From Pseudisothecium myosuroides (Eukaryota; Streptophyta; Bryopsida; Hypnales; Lembophyllaceae): DNA of 64,000 nucleotides. The position numbers and the translations under genes are program-made. The notes under the pieces were generated by a model. It was not told where the DNA came from. It saw only the letters and a list, made by a program, of their open reading frames with translations, and did not search any database. Of this stretch, positions 12,872 through 25,282 are shown piece by piece; the first letter of the stretch is position 1; each line of letters starts with the position of its first letter. Where the stretch lies: contig OX637287.1 in the NCBI GenBank assembly GCA_951799445.1, positions 42,065,724 through 42,129,723 of the forward strand, given 5' to 3'.

Positions 12872-14383
12872 ACCTAGAGTCTTGGTCACTTCTATAATTG
12901 TACTACAAATACATCAGACTATGCATATAATAAATCATGAAACTCAAAGTTTCCTACTTTCTTTTCTTTCCATGATTGCTAAATACTTGTGGATGAAGAT
13001 CTTTTTCTTTGAATTAGAAATAGATGTTATGTAATAATCCCTCTGTTCCAAAATAAATCAGGGTGTTCCAAATACACTTGTCCCAAATTAAATTCAAAAT
13101 CGGCTCCTCACAACTTGATTGACAACAATTGAAGCTAATACGAACACACTTAGACAAAAGAATTTGCAGGCACCACGCACCAGAGTATATATAGCAATTT
13201 GATCCCTGCAAAGGGAATCAAAATGCAACCTTTAACCAACCAAAAGTAATGAATTCAACCTACAATTGTACAAAATTAGCTATTAACAAATTTCTTGTTG
13301 AGAATTTTCTAGTGTTGAATCACAAGACACCATTGGAATTGAATACATAGGACATTGTTGGACTTCCCTACACCAACGTATGATCCAAATTAATAGCACT
13401 ATAGCAATTCCAAAAATGGAGAAAATTTGTCAATTTTGCCTCTTGTTTTCAATATGCATCGCTTCATTGTTGACTTCCATTCTTTCACACCTAGTGGAGT
13501 TGATTAGAAGCTACAATAACTATACAATCCCCTGAAAATAGGAGCATCTCGCAAGTTAATCTAGCCATTACCAAGAAAACCCAGATTTATTTCTTAACGG
13601 AAAGAGTACATTCAAGAATCCATACCTTTGTTTTGTTGTTTGTTTGTTTGTTATGTTGAGATCTTCAAGACCGTGTGTCCCCCGGTAGCTTTCTTGAAAC
13701 CGTCGAAAAGCTCTTTGCGAGGAGGGGTGTATGGGCTTTGTTTTGTGGCGTTCCAACTTATGGGAGAAAAGATATTCAATTTCAAAGTTTTTATGAATTG
13801 AAAATTAAAAAATAACTTTTTACTTTTATTATATTATATTGTGACAATGGCACAGGGCACAGTAGAGTTATTTGAAGGCACAATCTCCTTTCAATTTGGA
13901 CCACTGTTGCAGTGCCCAATGTCTTGGTGAAGGCAAGGTTGGGCTGACCCACACAGTGTCCTAGGGAAGGAAATGAACCCCAGGCAACAAAGTATTAAAA
14001 ATAAATAATAAATAAAGTAAAGTAAAATAAAAAACAGGCAACAAAGACTATTTTAATTCTTGCTGAAATCCCTGGAAAATTCAGGCAGGCAGGCAGGCAG
14101 GCATCGGGAAAGTCAAATCTAGGATGAACATGAAACAAGAGTGATGGAAGGAGGGCCCCATTTCATTCTACCGTACTCCACAAAGATGACATACACTGAT
14201 ATTGATGCCGCAGCCGACGGTAAAGTGACCGTTAACCGAAAGTGGTCAATCCCAGTCTGCAGTTTTCAGTTTTATCCCTGGAAAAAACGTTGGAATTTTT
14301 TATTTTTCACCCATGATAAAATTTGAACTGAAGGCGGGACCCAAATTACGCAGGAGAGGGGAAGAACATACTGTAACTTCAGT
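12872..14383. other. Intergenic DNA, short repeats only
   Basis: No gene is supported. CCCTCTGTTCCAAAATAAATC at about 13,038 resembles one Stowaway-type end without a visible partner. An AGGC microsatellite occupies 14082-14102. Confidence 0.4.
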
Positions 14384-14805
14384 TAAGGTGGGTATCCCTC
14401 AAAATCGCCACTTTTTACTGCTGAGCCTAGTTATTATTATTAGACTTATATTCTTGTTGGCAAGTGAAAGGAGGTTCCAACGCACCAAAGAACGTGGCAT
14501 TTAGATAGTGTATGTAAAAGTTATTAAGGAACAAAGTTTGGTTCTAAAATCGTTTCTTCTACATGGGTACAAAATTGATTTTGGAGATGTACACAAAATG
14601 ATGATGGCCATAACATTCAGTAGCTCTACAGTGCTGGTGTGGTATATTCTACACCCTAATAGTGCTTCATCAATAGCTGCTGATGAATTAGACAGGTAGA
14701 GAATGTAGAGGCACATTATCACTGTAGAACCAAGGCAACATCAACACATGCTACTGAATGTTTGGCGGTTTAATGTCAGTGGCACATTTGGGGGTACCTG
14801 CCTTA
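14384..14805. mobile_element. TIR element, TAAGGTGGGTACCCC family, copy 2
   Basis: Begins TAAGGTGGGTATCCC and ends GGGGGTACCTGCCTTA, which are inverted relative to each other. Shares the GCAAGTGAAAGGAGGTTCCAA block with the copy at 3982-4496 in the same orientation. Non-coding. Confidence 0.6.
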
Positions 14806-15039
14806 GTAGATACGAAAGGTGAAGAAAAAAAGACACTAAGCAACCACAAAATAGAGCAAATTTTTTACATTTTATCTATGAATGTGGAAGACAATCGCAT
14901 GACGGACACAAACCTCAAATGACCACTTTAACTCAATGAAAATTGTCCATGTTTCAAGAAAATAAAATGAAAAATGACCACTTTAACCTCGTAAGGATGC
15001 TACGAACTAGAGTAGTCCGATGAATGGCTTCATTGTTAA

Positions 15040-15971
15040 CCCCTAAAGGACCATTGTCCCTACGGGGGACAAATGCGTTTTCGGGCAGGTACCTACGGGC
15101 TGAAATTTTCTCCTGATTTTTTGAAACTGTTTTTGGAGGTAGAAAAGTTGATTAGCTGCAAGGAAATATAATTTTTTTCACAATCGATGCCCGGGAAAAA
15201 AAGTTATGACCATATAAGCTCAAAACAGGGGACGGGGGGCAGCTCGGGCAGCAAAAAAAAAATGGACAAAAATTTGAATTTTTTTTTTAAATATTTTTTT
15301 TCTCATAGATTATATTTTTGGCTATCTAGAAAGCTTTGATTCATTTCATTTGGATATGTTATGAGAAAGTTATGGACATTCTTGTTTTTCGGGCAGTTAA
15401 AGCATCTTCTTGAAAAAAATAACTTTAGGATTCATTTCTGAATGCAATTTTTCAAATTTTTTAATTTTAATTTTTTTGCATGGTCTGATTTACTTGTTAG
15501 AACAATCTCACCATTGGGATTAGTGCATTTTAATTCCATCTAAAATATATGAATATTTTAGATTTTCCTTCTATCTTGTACCTACATCTACTTAACAATT
15601 TTTTTAAGAATGATAATTAAGTTTTTTTTGAGTTTTTTTTTTTGTAAGACTCTCAACTTAATTCTTCACTATAACAAATAAAACCTCAAAATTCTGTAGT
15701 GCAAAAATTTTAAGTTAAAAATGTTCAATGTCAAAAAATCTAGTTCCGCATTGTGTTGAAAAACTTGTTTTCTTCACTTTGAATGCAAATATCTTGCAAT
15801 CTGTGCGGTCAAAAATTCTAAAAAAATTCCACACATTCTTATACTAGTTAGGTGTAAGATCCTATGGTTGGATGTGAAAAAAAAACATTTTTCAACATTT
15901 TTTACTCTTTGCTATAGAAATGGCAGTTTTTAGTGTTTTTTGGCAGAAAAAAGGCCTCGGTCCTTTAGGGG
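15040..15971 (+). mobile_element. TTAA-flanked non-autonomous element, best-preserved copy
   Basis: Exact TTAA on both sides (15036-15039, 15972-15975) and 13-base inverted ends CCCCTAAAGGACC. Interior order: a GGGACAAATGCG stretch, a CGATGCCCGGG block, GAAAGCTTTGATTCATTTC, TTTTTCGGGCAGTTAAAGC, GAATGCAAATATCTTGC, then the right end. TTAA duplication with ends starting CCC is the signature of piggyBac-type transposases in animals, fungi and protists. No transposase is encoded here, so the assignment is by signature only. Confidence 0.85.
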
Positions 15972-15975
15972 TTAA

Positions 15976-17906
15976 ATGTAGAAAAAGAGAATGCACCTAT
16001 TGATCCAATAATCAAAGTATTTGGGTGACTACCTTTGATTGCCCATTTGATTGCTACATATATTTAGACTAATTGGGTTTGCAATTTTTTGGTTGCAATA
16101 GAACGGCAAATTTGAGAATTTTTCTCATGTATTTTGGTCAACTGTAAAAAAAAAACAATCACACACACATTATAGGTGGTAAAAGTAAAAGAATATAGCT
16201 TCCCATCATTGTCCCTAGGGAGGACTATTTTTATCCTTTTGGATTCTAATGTGGTTCTTTGGAGTCCTTACATGGTTGCAATGGTTATCTAAAAATGTCC
16301 TTGCAAATGGTGGAATAATGAAGGAACCTTAGTCTATATGTCTAAATTGCATGGGGGGTTCCAAAAAGTTATAAAACAATGACTATTCAACCTAATTCCA
16401 CCCCTTTCAATTCCAATTCAATTTCTTGTATAATTTTAACTACATTAGAATGCAAAGATGGCACAATTACGTCCAACATTAGGATCCAAATTAGGCACAA
16501 GTCTATTTTGGATATGCATATCTTAGTTTTGTCAAATTGCTATTTTACCAACTTTTCTACCACAAATATTTTTGAAAGTGATAAAGATCAAAAAATAAAT
16601 TACAAGTTGAGGTCTCTTTGGAGATTGTTTTGATTCATTTGTTTCTCTTTGATTTTTAACACCTAATTTAACTCTTTTATATCCAAAATGATTTTGGGTT
16701 ATTTTTGTCATCTTAGTGAAGTAGCAAAAATCATTTTTTTTGCATGCATGGATCTCACTCATGCTATGCCTTGAAACCCTAAATTTTGTATAAATCATTG
16801 TTGCACAAGTCAAAAATGAGATCCCACAACTAGAAGTTCTTCAAAATGCATGAATTTTATTTACAACTCTTTTTGTCTATGGTGTTGTTGTTGTGCAATT
16901 TTCAGAGTGTTTTTTACTTTATGAGTCAAGAAACTTTAAGAGTTATTTGACATGGTCATTTTTCAGAGGAAAAGAAAATGAAGCATTGTTGCAAAATTGT
17001 GTACAACAATAAAACAGTGGAACTAATAAAATATTTAAAAGTTCATAAACAAAAGAAGATTAATTGACGCCCCAATTTGTAAAAAGACAATTGTTGTGTT
17101 TTCTTGAGAAAAAAGGAAAATTTGTAAAAGGCAATTGTCAATGCATGAAGGCTTATTATTTATTTTTTGGGGCCTCAAATTCAATTTTTTAGAGTTTTAC
17201 TAAGTGGACTAAAACCAACTTTTGATTGGATGGAATCAAATGTCAAACGTGAGCTTTGAAAATTTATGTAATTTGTGTATAAAAATGAGACTAACTAATA
17301 AAATGACTATGGTTTATTTCTACTCCAATTGCAATTGTATGAAATTACATGCTGGAAGACATAGTGTTGTTGCAAAATTTGTAACTCAATATTTAAACAA
17401 AAATTGTTTGCTACGACATTTATTAATATCTAATTGCTTGTTTGGGGGTTTAGAGTAGTTTTGGGGTCAATGAAGAGCATTTTAAAAGTTGAAAAATGTA
17501 ATTTTTTTCTAGTTATTCTACAAGATGATTTTGTCATGATATATAAATATACTATTAAATATTTTCTTCATGACACACATGTTTATAAATTTAAATTAAG
17601 TATAGAATTGTGTTTCAAAATTCTCTTCTACTCAAAACATACATGACTTGCAAACACAATTTAATGGAAATTTTGAAATTTTAATTTCTTTAAATGAAAA
17701 TAAATTATGTTGTACATGAAAATGAATGGACACGTACTATTGCATTGATTTATCCTTTAATTTATCTATGTCTCACTATTTTAAATTAATAGAAGTAGAA
17801 TTGCGTGATAAATTATAACTAATATCAACATAAAAATAATTTTTGTAGTAACATTAATTTTCCACCTTCATTAATTTGATAGATTGATGTAGTAGAAAAG
17901 GTGTAT
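15976..17906. other. AT-rich intergenic DNA
   Basis: No coding potential beyond short AT-rich frames. I see no element borders or RNA genes here. Confidence 0.4.
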
Positions 17907-18663
17907 TGGGGTACAACACAACGGTGCTAATATGTGAGCCCAAGAATGCGAGCTTGTGAGCATTGAACTACAATATAGGTACCTATAAAATAGATACCCT
18001 ACACTAGAGGGTTGCTATTATGTGAGCATAGCACTACAAGAGAAAGGGGTGTTTTAAGTGAGTTTTTAAGTAGTGTCCTAGACACATGATTTTAAGTAAT
18101 GACCTTTAAGGACATTTTTAGCAAAAATTGACTTAAAAATATGTGTTTTAAGTCAAATTTTGCTAAAAATCTCCTTAAAGGTCATTACTTAAAATCATGT
18201 GTCTAGGACACTACTTAAAAACTCACTTAAAACACCCCTTTCTCTTGTAGTGATAGGAATGTGAGTCCATGAGCCTAGAATACTACACACCTATGTTATA
18301 GGTGTATATACAATAGAAACCGTTTATGATTATAGGATATATATGTTACAAAGACCCATATTATAGGTGTTTGTGATACATACACCTTCTATAGTGTGTA
18401 ATATCTATATTATAGGTACCTATATTGTAGTCTCAATGCTCACAAGCTCGCATTCTTGGGCTCACATACTAGCAACGTTGCCCCACACTATAGAAGGTGT
18501 ATGTATCATAAACACCTATAATATGGGTATTTGTAACATATATACCCTATGATCATAGACGATTTCTATAGTATATACACCTATAATATAGGTGTGTAGT
18601 ATTTTAGGTTCATGGGCTCATACTCCTATGTTCACATAATAGCAACCCTTGGGTACAACACTA
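17907..18663. mobile_element. Compound fold-back element
   Basis: Two interleaved inverted pairs are visible. Arm A (about 17,920-17,985, containing TATGTGAGCCCAAGAATGCG) is answered by A' at about 18,404-18,478. Arm B (about 18,003-18,400) is answered by B' at about 18,480-18,655. Both outer ends carry a GGGTACAACA motif. Arm B is lengthened by a CACTA-type MITE at 18032-18252 that B' lacks. No coding capacity. Confidence 0.65.
18032..18252. mobile_element. CACTA-type MITE, fully palindromic
   Basis: Ends are CACTACAAGAGAAAGGGG and its inverse, the classical CACTA (En/Spm) terminal motif. The 221-bp unit is almost entirely self-complementary. The uninterrupted sequence exists in the opposite arm at about 18,625-18,645; comparison shows ATAG on both sides of the insertion and only once in the empty arm. 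A half copy is present at about 2780-2898. Confidence 0.8.
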
Positions 18664-20360
18664 TAATATTTAAGTTTGGTGCCCCACGACCTTTTCCTTC
18701 TATGTTTTTGAAGGAATAATGAGGAAGCAACAATGGATAATGAAGAGGTAATGGTGGGTGGCTAGTGTTTATGGGTACATATGTCTATAAAAGCATATTC
18801 ATATTCATATCCTATTTATTTGTATTTGAATTTGTATATCTACCATGGATTGCTATAAATTGACGCACTTCTAGTAGGGTGAATTATTTTTCATTCCATT
18901 GTTGTACTCTTGGTTTTCTAGGAGCCACTAGTTGGTGTTTTTGAAGGGATAGTGTATCACTATGCTCCATAGATTTAGAATCAAACCTAGTATATATAAT
19001 TTATTGCAGATATATAATACATTGTAAAAGAATCCACATAACAAGCAATAAATAATTTATGATACAAAAAGAAAACTGACTGAGGTGGGGTAATGTGCAT
19101 TTATATTCAACTCTACAAAATTATCAACACCTAAATCTAAACATGAATGGAAAATCTATCATCACCACTAGGAAAAGTCATTGAAGGAATGTCATTATAT
19201 GAATCGACCATTTGATTGTTGATTGTCTTCTTTTCAGCATGTAAGGTAGAAATGTCCTAAAGCGTCCATGTTTCCATTCTTGTACCCTAAACTACCACTA
19301 AATGTATCCCTAGACTTTTGTTAATGAGTCCTTTAAATGTTAAACTTTGATCTGCTGACACATTTGAAGGACACAAACTTAACTTTACTTTGTTGACTAC
19401 TATTTTTTGCAGATTTTGGTGTAGGATCCACCTATGTGATAGTTTCAATGGTCTATGGAGTCGACACTTTGAAAAATCGTAGAAATTACATACCACATCC
19501 GGCAAAAAATCTAATCTTTTTTTTTGAATATTCATGATTTCCACTTGCTAATATGACAAAAATATTATTTTTAGAAAAAGGTGCCTCCAACTATATTGAA
19601 TTGCTTATATCAACGTTTTTTTGGTGTTTCGACCGTATATGTGTTTGATTCATAGGTGATCCATTTGTCAATTACTGATGCTTTACTAAGATAAACTTCT
19701 GAAGTGAATAATATCTCTCAATTTCCGAACCAAATTTCCCTCATTTCACTTTAGCACCAAATTTCGTCTAATTGCTACATATATAAAAATTAAAATTAAA
19801 ATTAAAAATAAATAAATTCCGGTCAGCATTGCTGAATTGCAGTAAGTGGCAGTTATAGGAGCACGCATACATTGGAGGTTTGTACCACCCACGACGTTTG
19901 TAATGCTTCAGGCATACTTTGGTGAGCATTGCACCGGCCATGTCAGGAGGACCAAATACTCGCCCTCCAAGTACTACTGTACACCCACTCCATGCTTTTA
20001 ATATTATTTCCATGTTGTCACTTTCACATGACCCCTCGGCCGGCCGGCCCAATGCTGAAGGTGGGTACTGGGTACCAGGGCCTTTTTGGGAGGCAAAATA
20101 GTGCCACATTACTCTAGGAAAAATAATTTGGCAAAAAAAAATGGTGAAAAATGGTGAGTTTTTTTGCGAGAAAAACTTCAAATTAAACAAAATCTTGGAT
20201 GAAATCACCAGATTGTGGATGAAAATAGAATTATGGATATGTGATATATACTAATGTGATATTTTTATCCAATATGTAGATGAATACTGAAATTTGGAGC
20301 ATTACTACAACATTTTATAACACCACTTTGGCACTTCAAAAAAAAAAATGAAAAAAATGC
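18664..20360. other. Intergenic DNA
   Basis: No supported gene. A moderately GC-rich patch at about 19,830-20,120 carries overlapping frames on both strands (the longest 146 codons, -) without recognisable motifs. Confidence 0.4.
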
Positions 20361-20709
20361 TTTGGTAGATACCTTAAATACACCAAGGATCCCAAACCAC
20401 CGTCATCACCCTAAGTAGGTCTCCAAAATCAATATGTATATGTGTGGAAAAAACAATTTTCAAAACTTGTCTATCCAAAACATTTTTTAGATCCTTCATA
20501 ACTTTTTTTTTTCTTCTTGAAACACATAGACCAATTCCATTGATCCTTCATAACTTTTGCATACGGTATCCAAATGTCGCATTGTTTAGTGCGTTGGAAC
20601 CTCAGCTTTCACTTCTCAACAAGAAAATCAATGAAAACTTGACCAGTCTACTAACAGTAACTGGGCACGGTCGCAAAAAAAGTGGCGGTTTGCAAGGGTA
20701 CCCACTTGT
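20361..20709. mobile_element. TIR element, TAAGGTGGGTACCCC family, inverted copy 3
   Basis: The right end GGGTACCCACTTGT is the inverse of the family left end, and the left end TTTGGTAGATACC resembles the family right end. The interior (GAGGTTCCAACGC block inverted; CTCCAAAATCAATATGTA) aligns to 14384-14805 on the opposite strand. Terminal bases have diverged. Confidence 0.5.
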
Positions 20710-21680
20710 CACTGATGAGGATGATTCCGGCAAACTCCTCCTAACTTCAAGGCCATGCCTGCAAATCCGATTGCAGCGCTTCTCCCGAAGCAAACATGAT
20801 GTCTGGCATTGCCAACAAAGCTGTTTTGCGCATTTTAGCAGCCAACCCTTTGCCTTTGTTTCTTTCGTCCCAAGTTTGATTCATCAGTATCATTGTCCTT
20901 CAATGCACAGCAGAAAAAATGAAAATGGCGAGGGTCCCATGTTCACGTTAATTAAAAGCGCGCGCATTCTCACACGAGTTGGTCGAGTAGAGTAGGTCCC
21001 CATGACCAAACTGATGAAAACCGCCAAAATGAAAACGATTTACAATGACGCCCTTAGTTTATCCTGGACCAAAATTGACAAATAGGTATAAGGATTATGA
21101 CCCAAAACTCATATAAATAATCCCATCCCTTATAGTGTACATGCTTTTAGGAATTAATTTGGTGTAATTTCAAAGTTTACAATTGTTTTTAGTTTAATTT
21201 GTTCCGTAAACAACACTTGATTTTATTGCATGAAAGCAAGAGATAAGAAAATTGCATGAAATTGTGACTAATTTAGATTCTTGCCTAAAATGTAACTCCT
21301 CGGAACATGAGAATTTAGGTTTGTTATTGGATTTCTTAATTTTCAACACTTTTCAAATTTTATAGAATATTCAGAGTGTTTAATTTTTTCCGTAGAATTC
21401 AAAATTCCTTGTAATTGACTACCAATAAGATCCAACAAAAATTTAGACAATTTAACAGTTTTAAATGATTATACCAAATTATTTTAGGTGAAATTACCTA
21501 AATAGCAAGTTGGGGGCCATCATTCACAAGAATGAACTTATACCTAACCAATTTGTAACTATTTGGTTGTAGTGATTTCAAAAGTAAACAAAATTAGAAG
21601 CCCAACTAAAATTGAGACATGTGTTAAAAAATCAATTGATGACAGCATGTTGCAGCCTAATATCCCATTAATGCCTAGTT
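20710..21680. other. Intergenic DNA
   Basis: The first 300 bases are less AT-rich than the rest but carry no recognisable coding motif. The remainder is AT-rich and featureless. Confidence 0.4.
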
Positions 21681-22250
21681 CCACCTCCGTCCCAAAATGA
21701 TCTTCTTGTTGGACAAAATATTCCAAATTAAAAGGCAAAAAATAACATTTTGAAAATCCATTTTGTGCTATAAGTAGAGCTTGGTGTACTTTTAGCATTC
21801 TAGAAACTTTGAGTTTCAAAGCCCTTTTCAAAATTTAGTTTTGGAATATTGAAAAGTAGAATTTTGGGAGAATTTTCAAAGATCACCGGTGGTCAATTAG
21901 TTGTTGAGTGTGAGGTCATCATTTTTGTAGGCATTTAGTATATGCCTAAGCCCATGTGGGGCCTTTTGTTCCAACTCCCAAAGCTTCGTCTCCTTCAATT
22001 GAGCAATATTCAAAGAGATGCAAAAAATAAAAACGAACAGTGTTTACTAACTCCATTAATCATTTCATTTGTCTTTTGACTAATGATTGTATGAATAGAA
22101 GGGAAACTATTACTTTGAGTTGTTTTGTTGGTCCCAAATAGCAATTAATGCCAAATTTAACCAATTTACTACATCACAAAGTACAACAAGAAGATCATTT
22201 TGGGACAAAAAATTAAGGCCAATAAGAAGATCATTTTGGGATGGAGGGAG
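21681..22250. mobile_element. Stowaway-like (Tc1/mariner-type) MITE
   Basis: The right end reads AAGATCATTTTGGGATGGAG then GGAG followed by TA at 22251-22252. The left end carries CCTCCGTCCCAAAATGATC, so over 25 bases pair inversely. CTCCCTCCNTCCC with a flanking TA is the plant Stowaway terminal motif. A third internal copy of the AAGATCATTTTGGGA motif lies at about 22,190, suggesting an internal duplication. Non-coding, 570 bp. Confidence 0.7.
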
Positions 22251-22252
22251 TA

Positions 22253-22666
22253 TAATTTTTTGGTTTTCTTAGGGAAATAATGCCATTCTAATGGTGTCCA
22301 ACAAGGTTACATTTTTTCCAATAATAATGGTTACTGTACCCCTAAGCACCTAAGGGGACCAAAAGTGTCCCCACATAATCTGCAAGTCCAATTCAAACTA
22401 CTATAACATTTGCATCCGATGTCCAAGTTTATTAAAACTTGTTGAAAAATTTAGGTTCTCTCTTCTAGTTTGTGTGGAATTTTTTTCAATTTTTTGGAAG
22501 CCATTTGAAGTTCATGGGTTCAATTTGAGTTCATCAAAATGCATTTTGATGGTTGCAACTTTGGGGGCTTGTACCTCCTTCATCCAATGTTCTTTTTCAA
22601 TAAAATTTGTTGCATTATATTCCCCTTGCCAAGTCTATAAAATTATTATGATAAAATTATTGTAAA

Positions 22667-22701
<35 letters not shown>

Positions 22702-23139
22702 GATAAAATAATGATAAAGTTATTGTGATAAAATTTTAATGTCAATCCAAGTCGTTTTGAATGTTAAGAGCAATTCAAAGTTCAAAATCTAGCCATTTTT
22801 GTAAACTTTGGTGGCCTCTTTCTTCTTCATACGGTGTTTGTTTCCAATAAAATATTTTTTTGGAAAAATTGCGCACACTACCAGTAGTCAAGTTTGTGTG
22901 TTTAAATTTTCATACCAATCGAAGAAATTATGATTGTCCCGAGAAGCATTTTAGTAGAAGGAGGTTCAACATTAGATGTGTTTTTTTGCAACTTTTTTTG
23001 CTATTTTTTGACATTTCAAAGCCATTTTGTAGACACAATGAGTCCCTCAAATGTTTTACAATTTTTTCCTAATTTAGGTAGAAATAAGTGCAAGAAGCCG
23101 CTTAATTTTTCTTCTGAAATTTTCAAGGAATAAAACTAA
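22253..23139. other. Intergenic DNA with TTA microsatellite
   Basis: A (TTA)n tract occupies about 22,667-22,701. Otherwise AT-rich and without a supported gene. Confidence 0.5.
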
Positions 23140-25282
23140 AACTAGACCTTCCTGGCTTGAAGAAAATACGGGGTCAGTATATTTTGCCAATACCGAAAAA
23201 GCTTCACTCACCCCCAAAATTTTCAAAAATAAATCAAAATTCGCGAGGCAAACAACTGAATGTTCCCCAGGGGCCTCGTTCCCACCGCCCGTTCGCGCAA
23301 AGTAGGGCCGAACGTTTTTGGGCAAGCTGGCAAAGTTCGCGAACCGAGGCCGCAATCATCCATCCCACCCCATTTCTCATCCAAATCCCGTTGGCCGAGG
23401 CCGCAATCATCCATCCCACCCCATTTCTCATCCTAATCCCGTTGGCCGACGAGACGAAAGGGTCGTGGCGCCCCTGTAGAGGAGGAAGCAATAGAGTGGC
23501 CCCCACTCCACCTGGTCATAATAACAGATAGAGTCCAACACGAATAATATCACGTAAATAAGGAGAAAACCCCGAAAAAGAAGAAAAAGAAAAAGAAAAA
23601 GAAACTGTCGAAAGAAAAAGAAAAAACCGCGAAAGAAAAAGAGATCGGGCAGGTAACTAACTGCAACCCAGGGTGTCCGTGCCGCCGGACCCCCGCTGGA
23701 ACCGGTCCGATCTTAACCGAACCCAGTCAACCGTCTCTCTCCGCTCCTAAAATCTACCAATTTCTCACTTCTGAAATCTACCAATATGCTTAGGTCTAAA
23801 ACCGCCCCGTGGTCCCTGGACGCTGTCGTTCCGCAACCAAGCTCAGTCAATTCCAAAATCTACCAATCCAGGGAATTCAAATCTCGGACCCTCGAATTCC
23901 AAATCTCGGACTCTCCGCCCGTATGCCGCCCGCTGGCTTGGGCCCCATGGAACTGAAGCTCCGTCCTGGCTCGAGCGCGGCCGGAGCGGCTAGCCTGGTC
24001 GTTGCCTGCCTGCCTGCCTGCCTGCGGGGGCGGGCCTTGGGCTTCGCTTGCCTTGCTTTGAATTGATCCAGTTGTAACGAGATTAGTACTTACGACGATC
24101 TCGTGACTTGTTGATGAATCCCTAGAGTGAGAGAGTTGCAGTAAAAAGGTCGTGTGGGGTAGGGTATGGTGGGGTGCGCTTCCAGCACTTGTTTCGCCTT
24201 GCTGCTGCTGCTGCTCCTGCTGCTGCCAATATAATTATTACTGTCGCTGACTCCGTCGTCTGTTGTTGGCTCTCTCTCTCTCTCACACACTCTCTCTCTC
24301 TCGGTCTCGGTCTCGGTCTCGGTCTGGGTCTCGGTCTGTCTGTCTGTGGCTCTCTTACTTCTTCTTCTGCAAGGGATCGATCTCCCCTCATTTCTGTTTC
24401 TATTTTTTGGTGAGTGCCCGCTCTAGCTGGTTGTGTGTACGTTCGGAGTTGCAGTAAGGAACTGGGGATTGAAACGCACGCAAGGCGGTTGGTTTCGTCA
24501 CTGTCTGTCTGTGTCTGTCTGTGGTCTGTTGGGTTGTCAGTCCGTCAGGGTGGGTGGCGCGCTGGCTGGGGGAGGGAGCGCGACGAGCTAGGACGAGGTG
24601 ACGAAGTCACGAAGGGAGTCACGAAGGGATTGATTTGATTCATGGTGCTGCAAGAACGGGCTTGTGGTGGGCAACAAATGGCTGGCGTGGTCGCCCGGGT
24701 GGCGACGAGGAGGGTGGCGAGGTGGTTGTGGTGAGCGTGGGGGGCTGGGTGCCTTCGTTGGATTGTAGCCACGCCGTCCTTCGTCCCCCTTCGTCGAACC
24801 ATCATCCCCTGTCTGTTTCATGAGGTGAGTCGCCAATTTCGTGTGGTTTCCATACGCAATTCGATGCAATCGGAGGGATTCATTCATTCATTTATTCATT
24901 CATGCCACAGAAACTGAAGCTCGTGGTCGAGCGTGACGACTCGTGATTGTTCCCTCGTTTTGTGTTGCGTTTCGGGGTCGATTGATAGAGGCCATGGAAA
25001 GTACAGTGGTTTAGGTCGGACGCTAGTGGGACGACGCAACGAATCTAACTAATTAACCTTGGTAGTGAATTTGGGTGTCCGCTAGTTGCAATTGGATTGT
25101 GCGTCCTCCCGAATTCCATCGGGAAACGTGCAGTGTACGAATCCTCTCCTGACGTCCCTCTCTCTCTGTCTTGCTTTTGATTGAATCCAGCACGAGTTAG
25201 CATACGGGACCCTCCCAACCCCAGACTCGCGATTGCGCACTCGCGGGACTCGCGGCGCGGCCTTCCTGACCCTAGTCCGACG
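23140..25282 (+). promoter_or_regulatory. GC-rich 5' flank and leader of the NYN gene
   Basis: Composition shifts sharply to GC-rich and CpG-rich DNA ahead of the intact gene. Features: a 51-bp direct duplication (23344-23394, 23395-23445), a GAAA-rich purine tract (about 23,570-23,640), and CT and GGTCTC repeats (about 24,270-24,360). Possible splice donors (GGTGAGTG near 24,409; GAGGTGAGTC near 24,821) and a pyrimidine-rich acceptor ending at 25190 would allow a leader intron. No clear TATA box was found, so the transcription start cannot be fixed. Confidence 0.5.
23344..23445. repeat. 51-bp direct tandem duplication
   Basis: Two consecutive copies beginning CCGAGGCCGCAATCATCC and ending CCCGTTGG differ at a single position (CCAAAT versus CCTAAT). 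It lies in the presumed promoter of the NYN gene. Confidence 0.9.

Noticed and set aside
15040..15060. Interstitial telomere repeat (CCCTAAA)
   Set aside because: CCCTAAA occurs once per element end, not in tandem; it is part of the transposon terminus.
19768..20208. 146-codon minus-strand frame
   Set aside because: Low-complexity ends (FNFNFN) and no family resemblance.
20444..20995. 183-codon frame on +
   Set aside because: Starts with GTG, overlaps an inverted repeat element, and shows no recognisable domain.
22340..22375. Another TTAA element end (CCCCTAAGCACCTAAGGGGACC)
   Set aside because: No TTAA flank and no family interior.
25181..25282. N-terminal extension of the NYN protein by 34 residues
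   Set aside because: It would start at TTG; the first in-frame ATG is at 25283.
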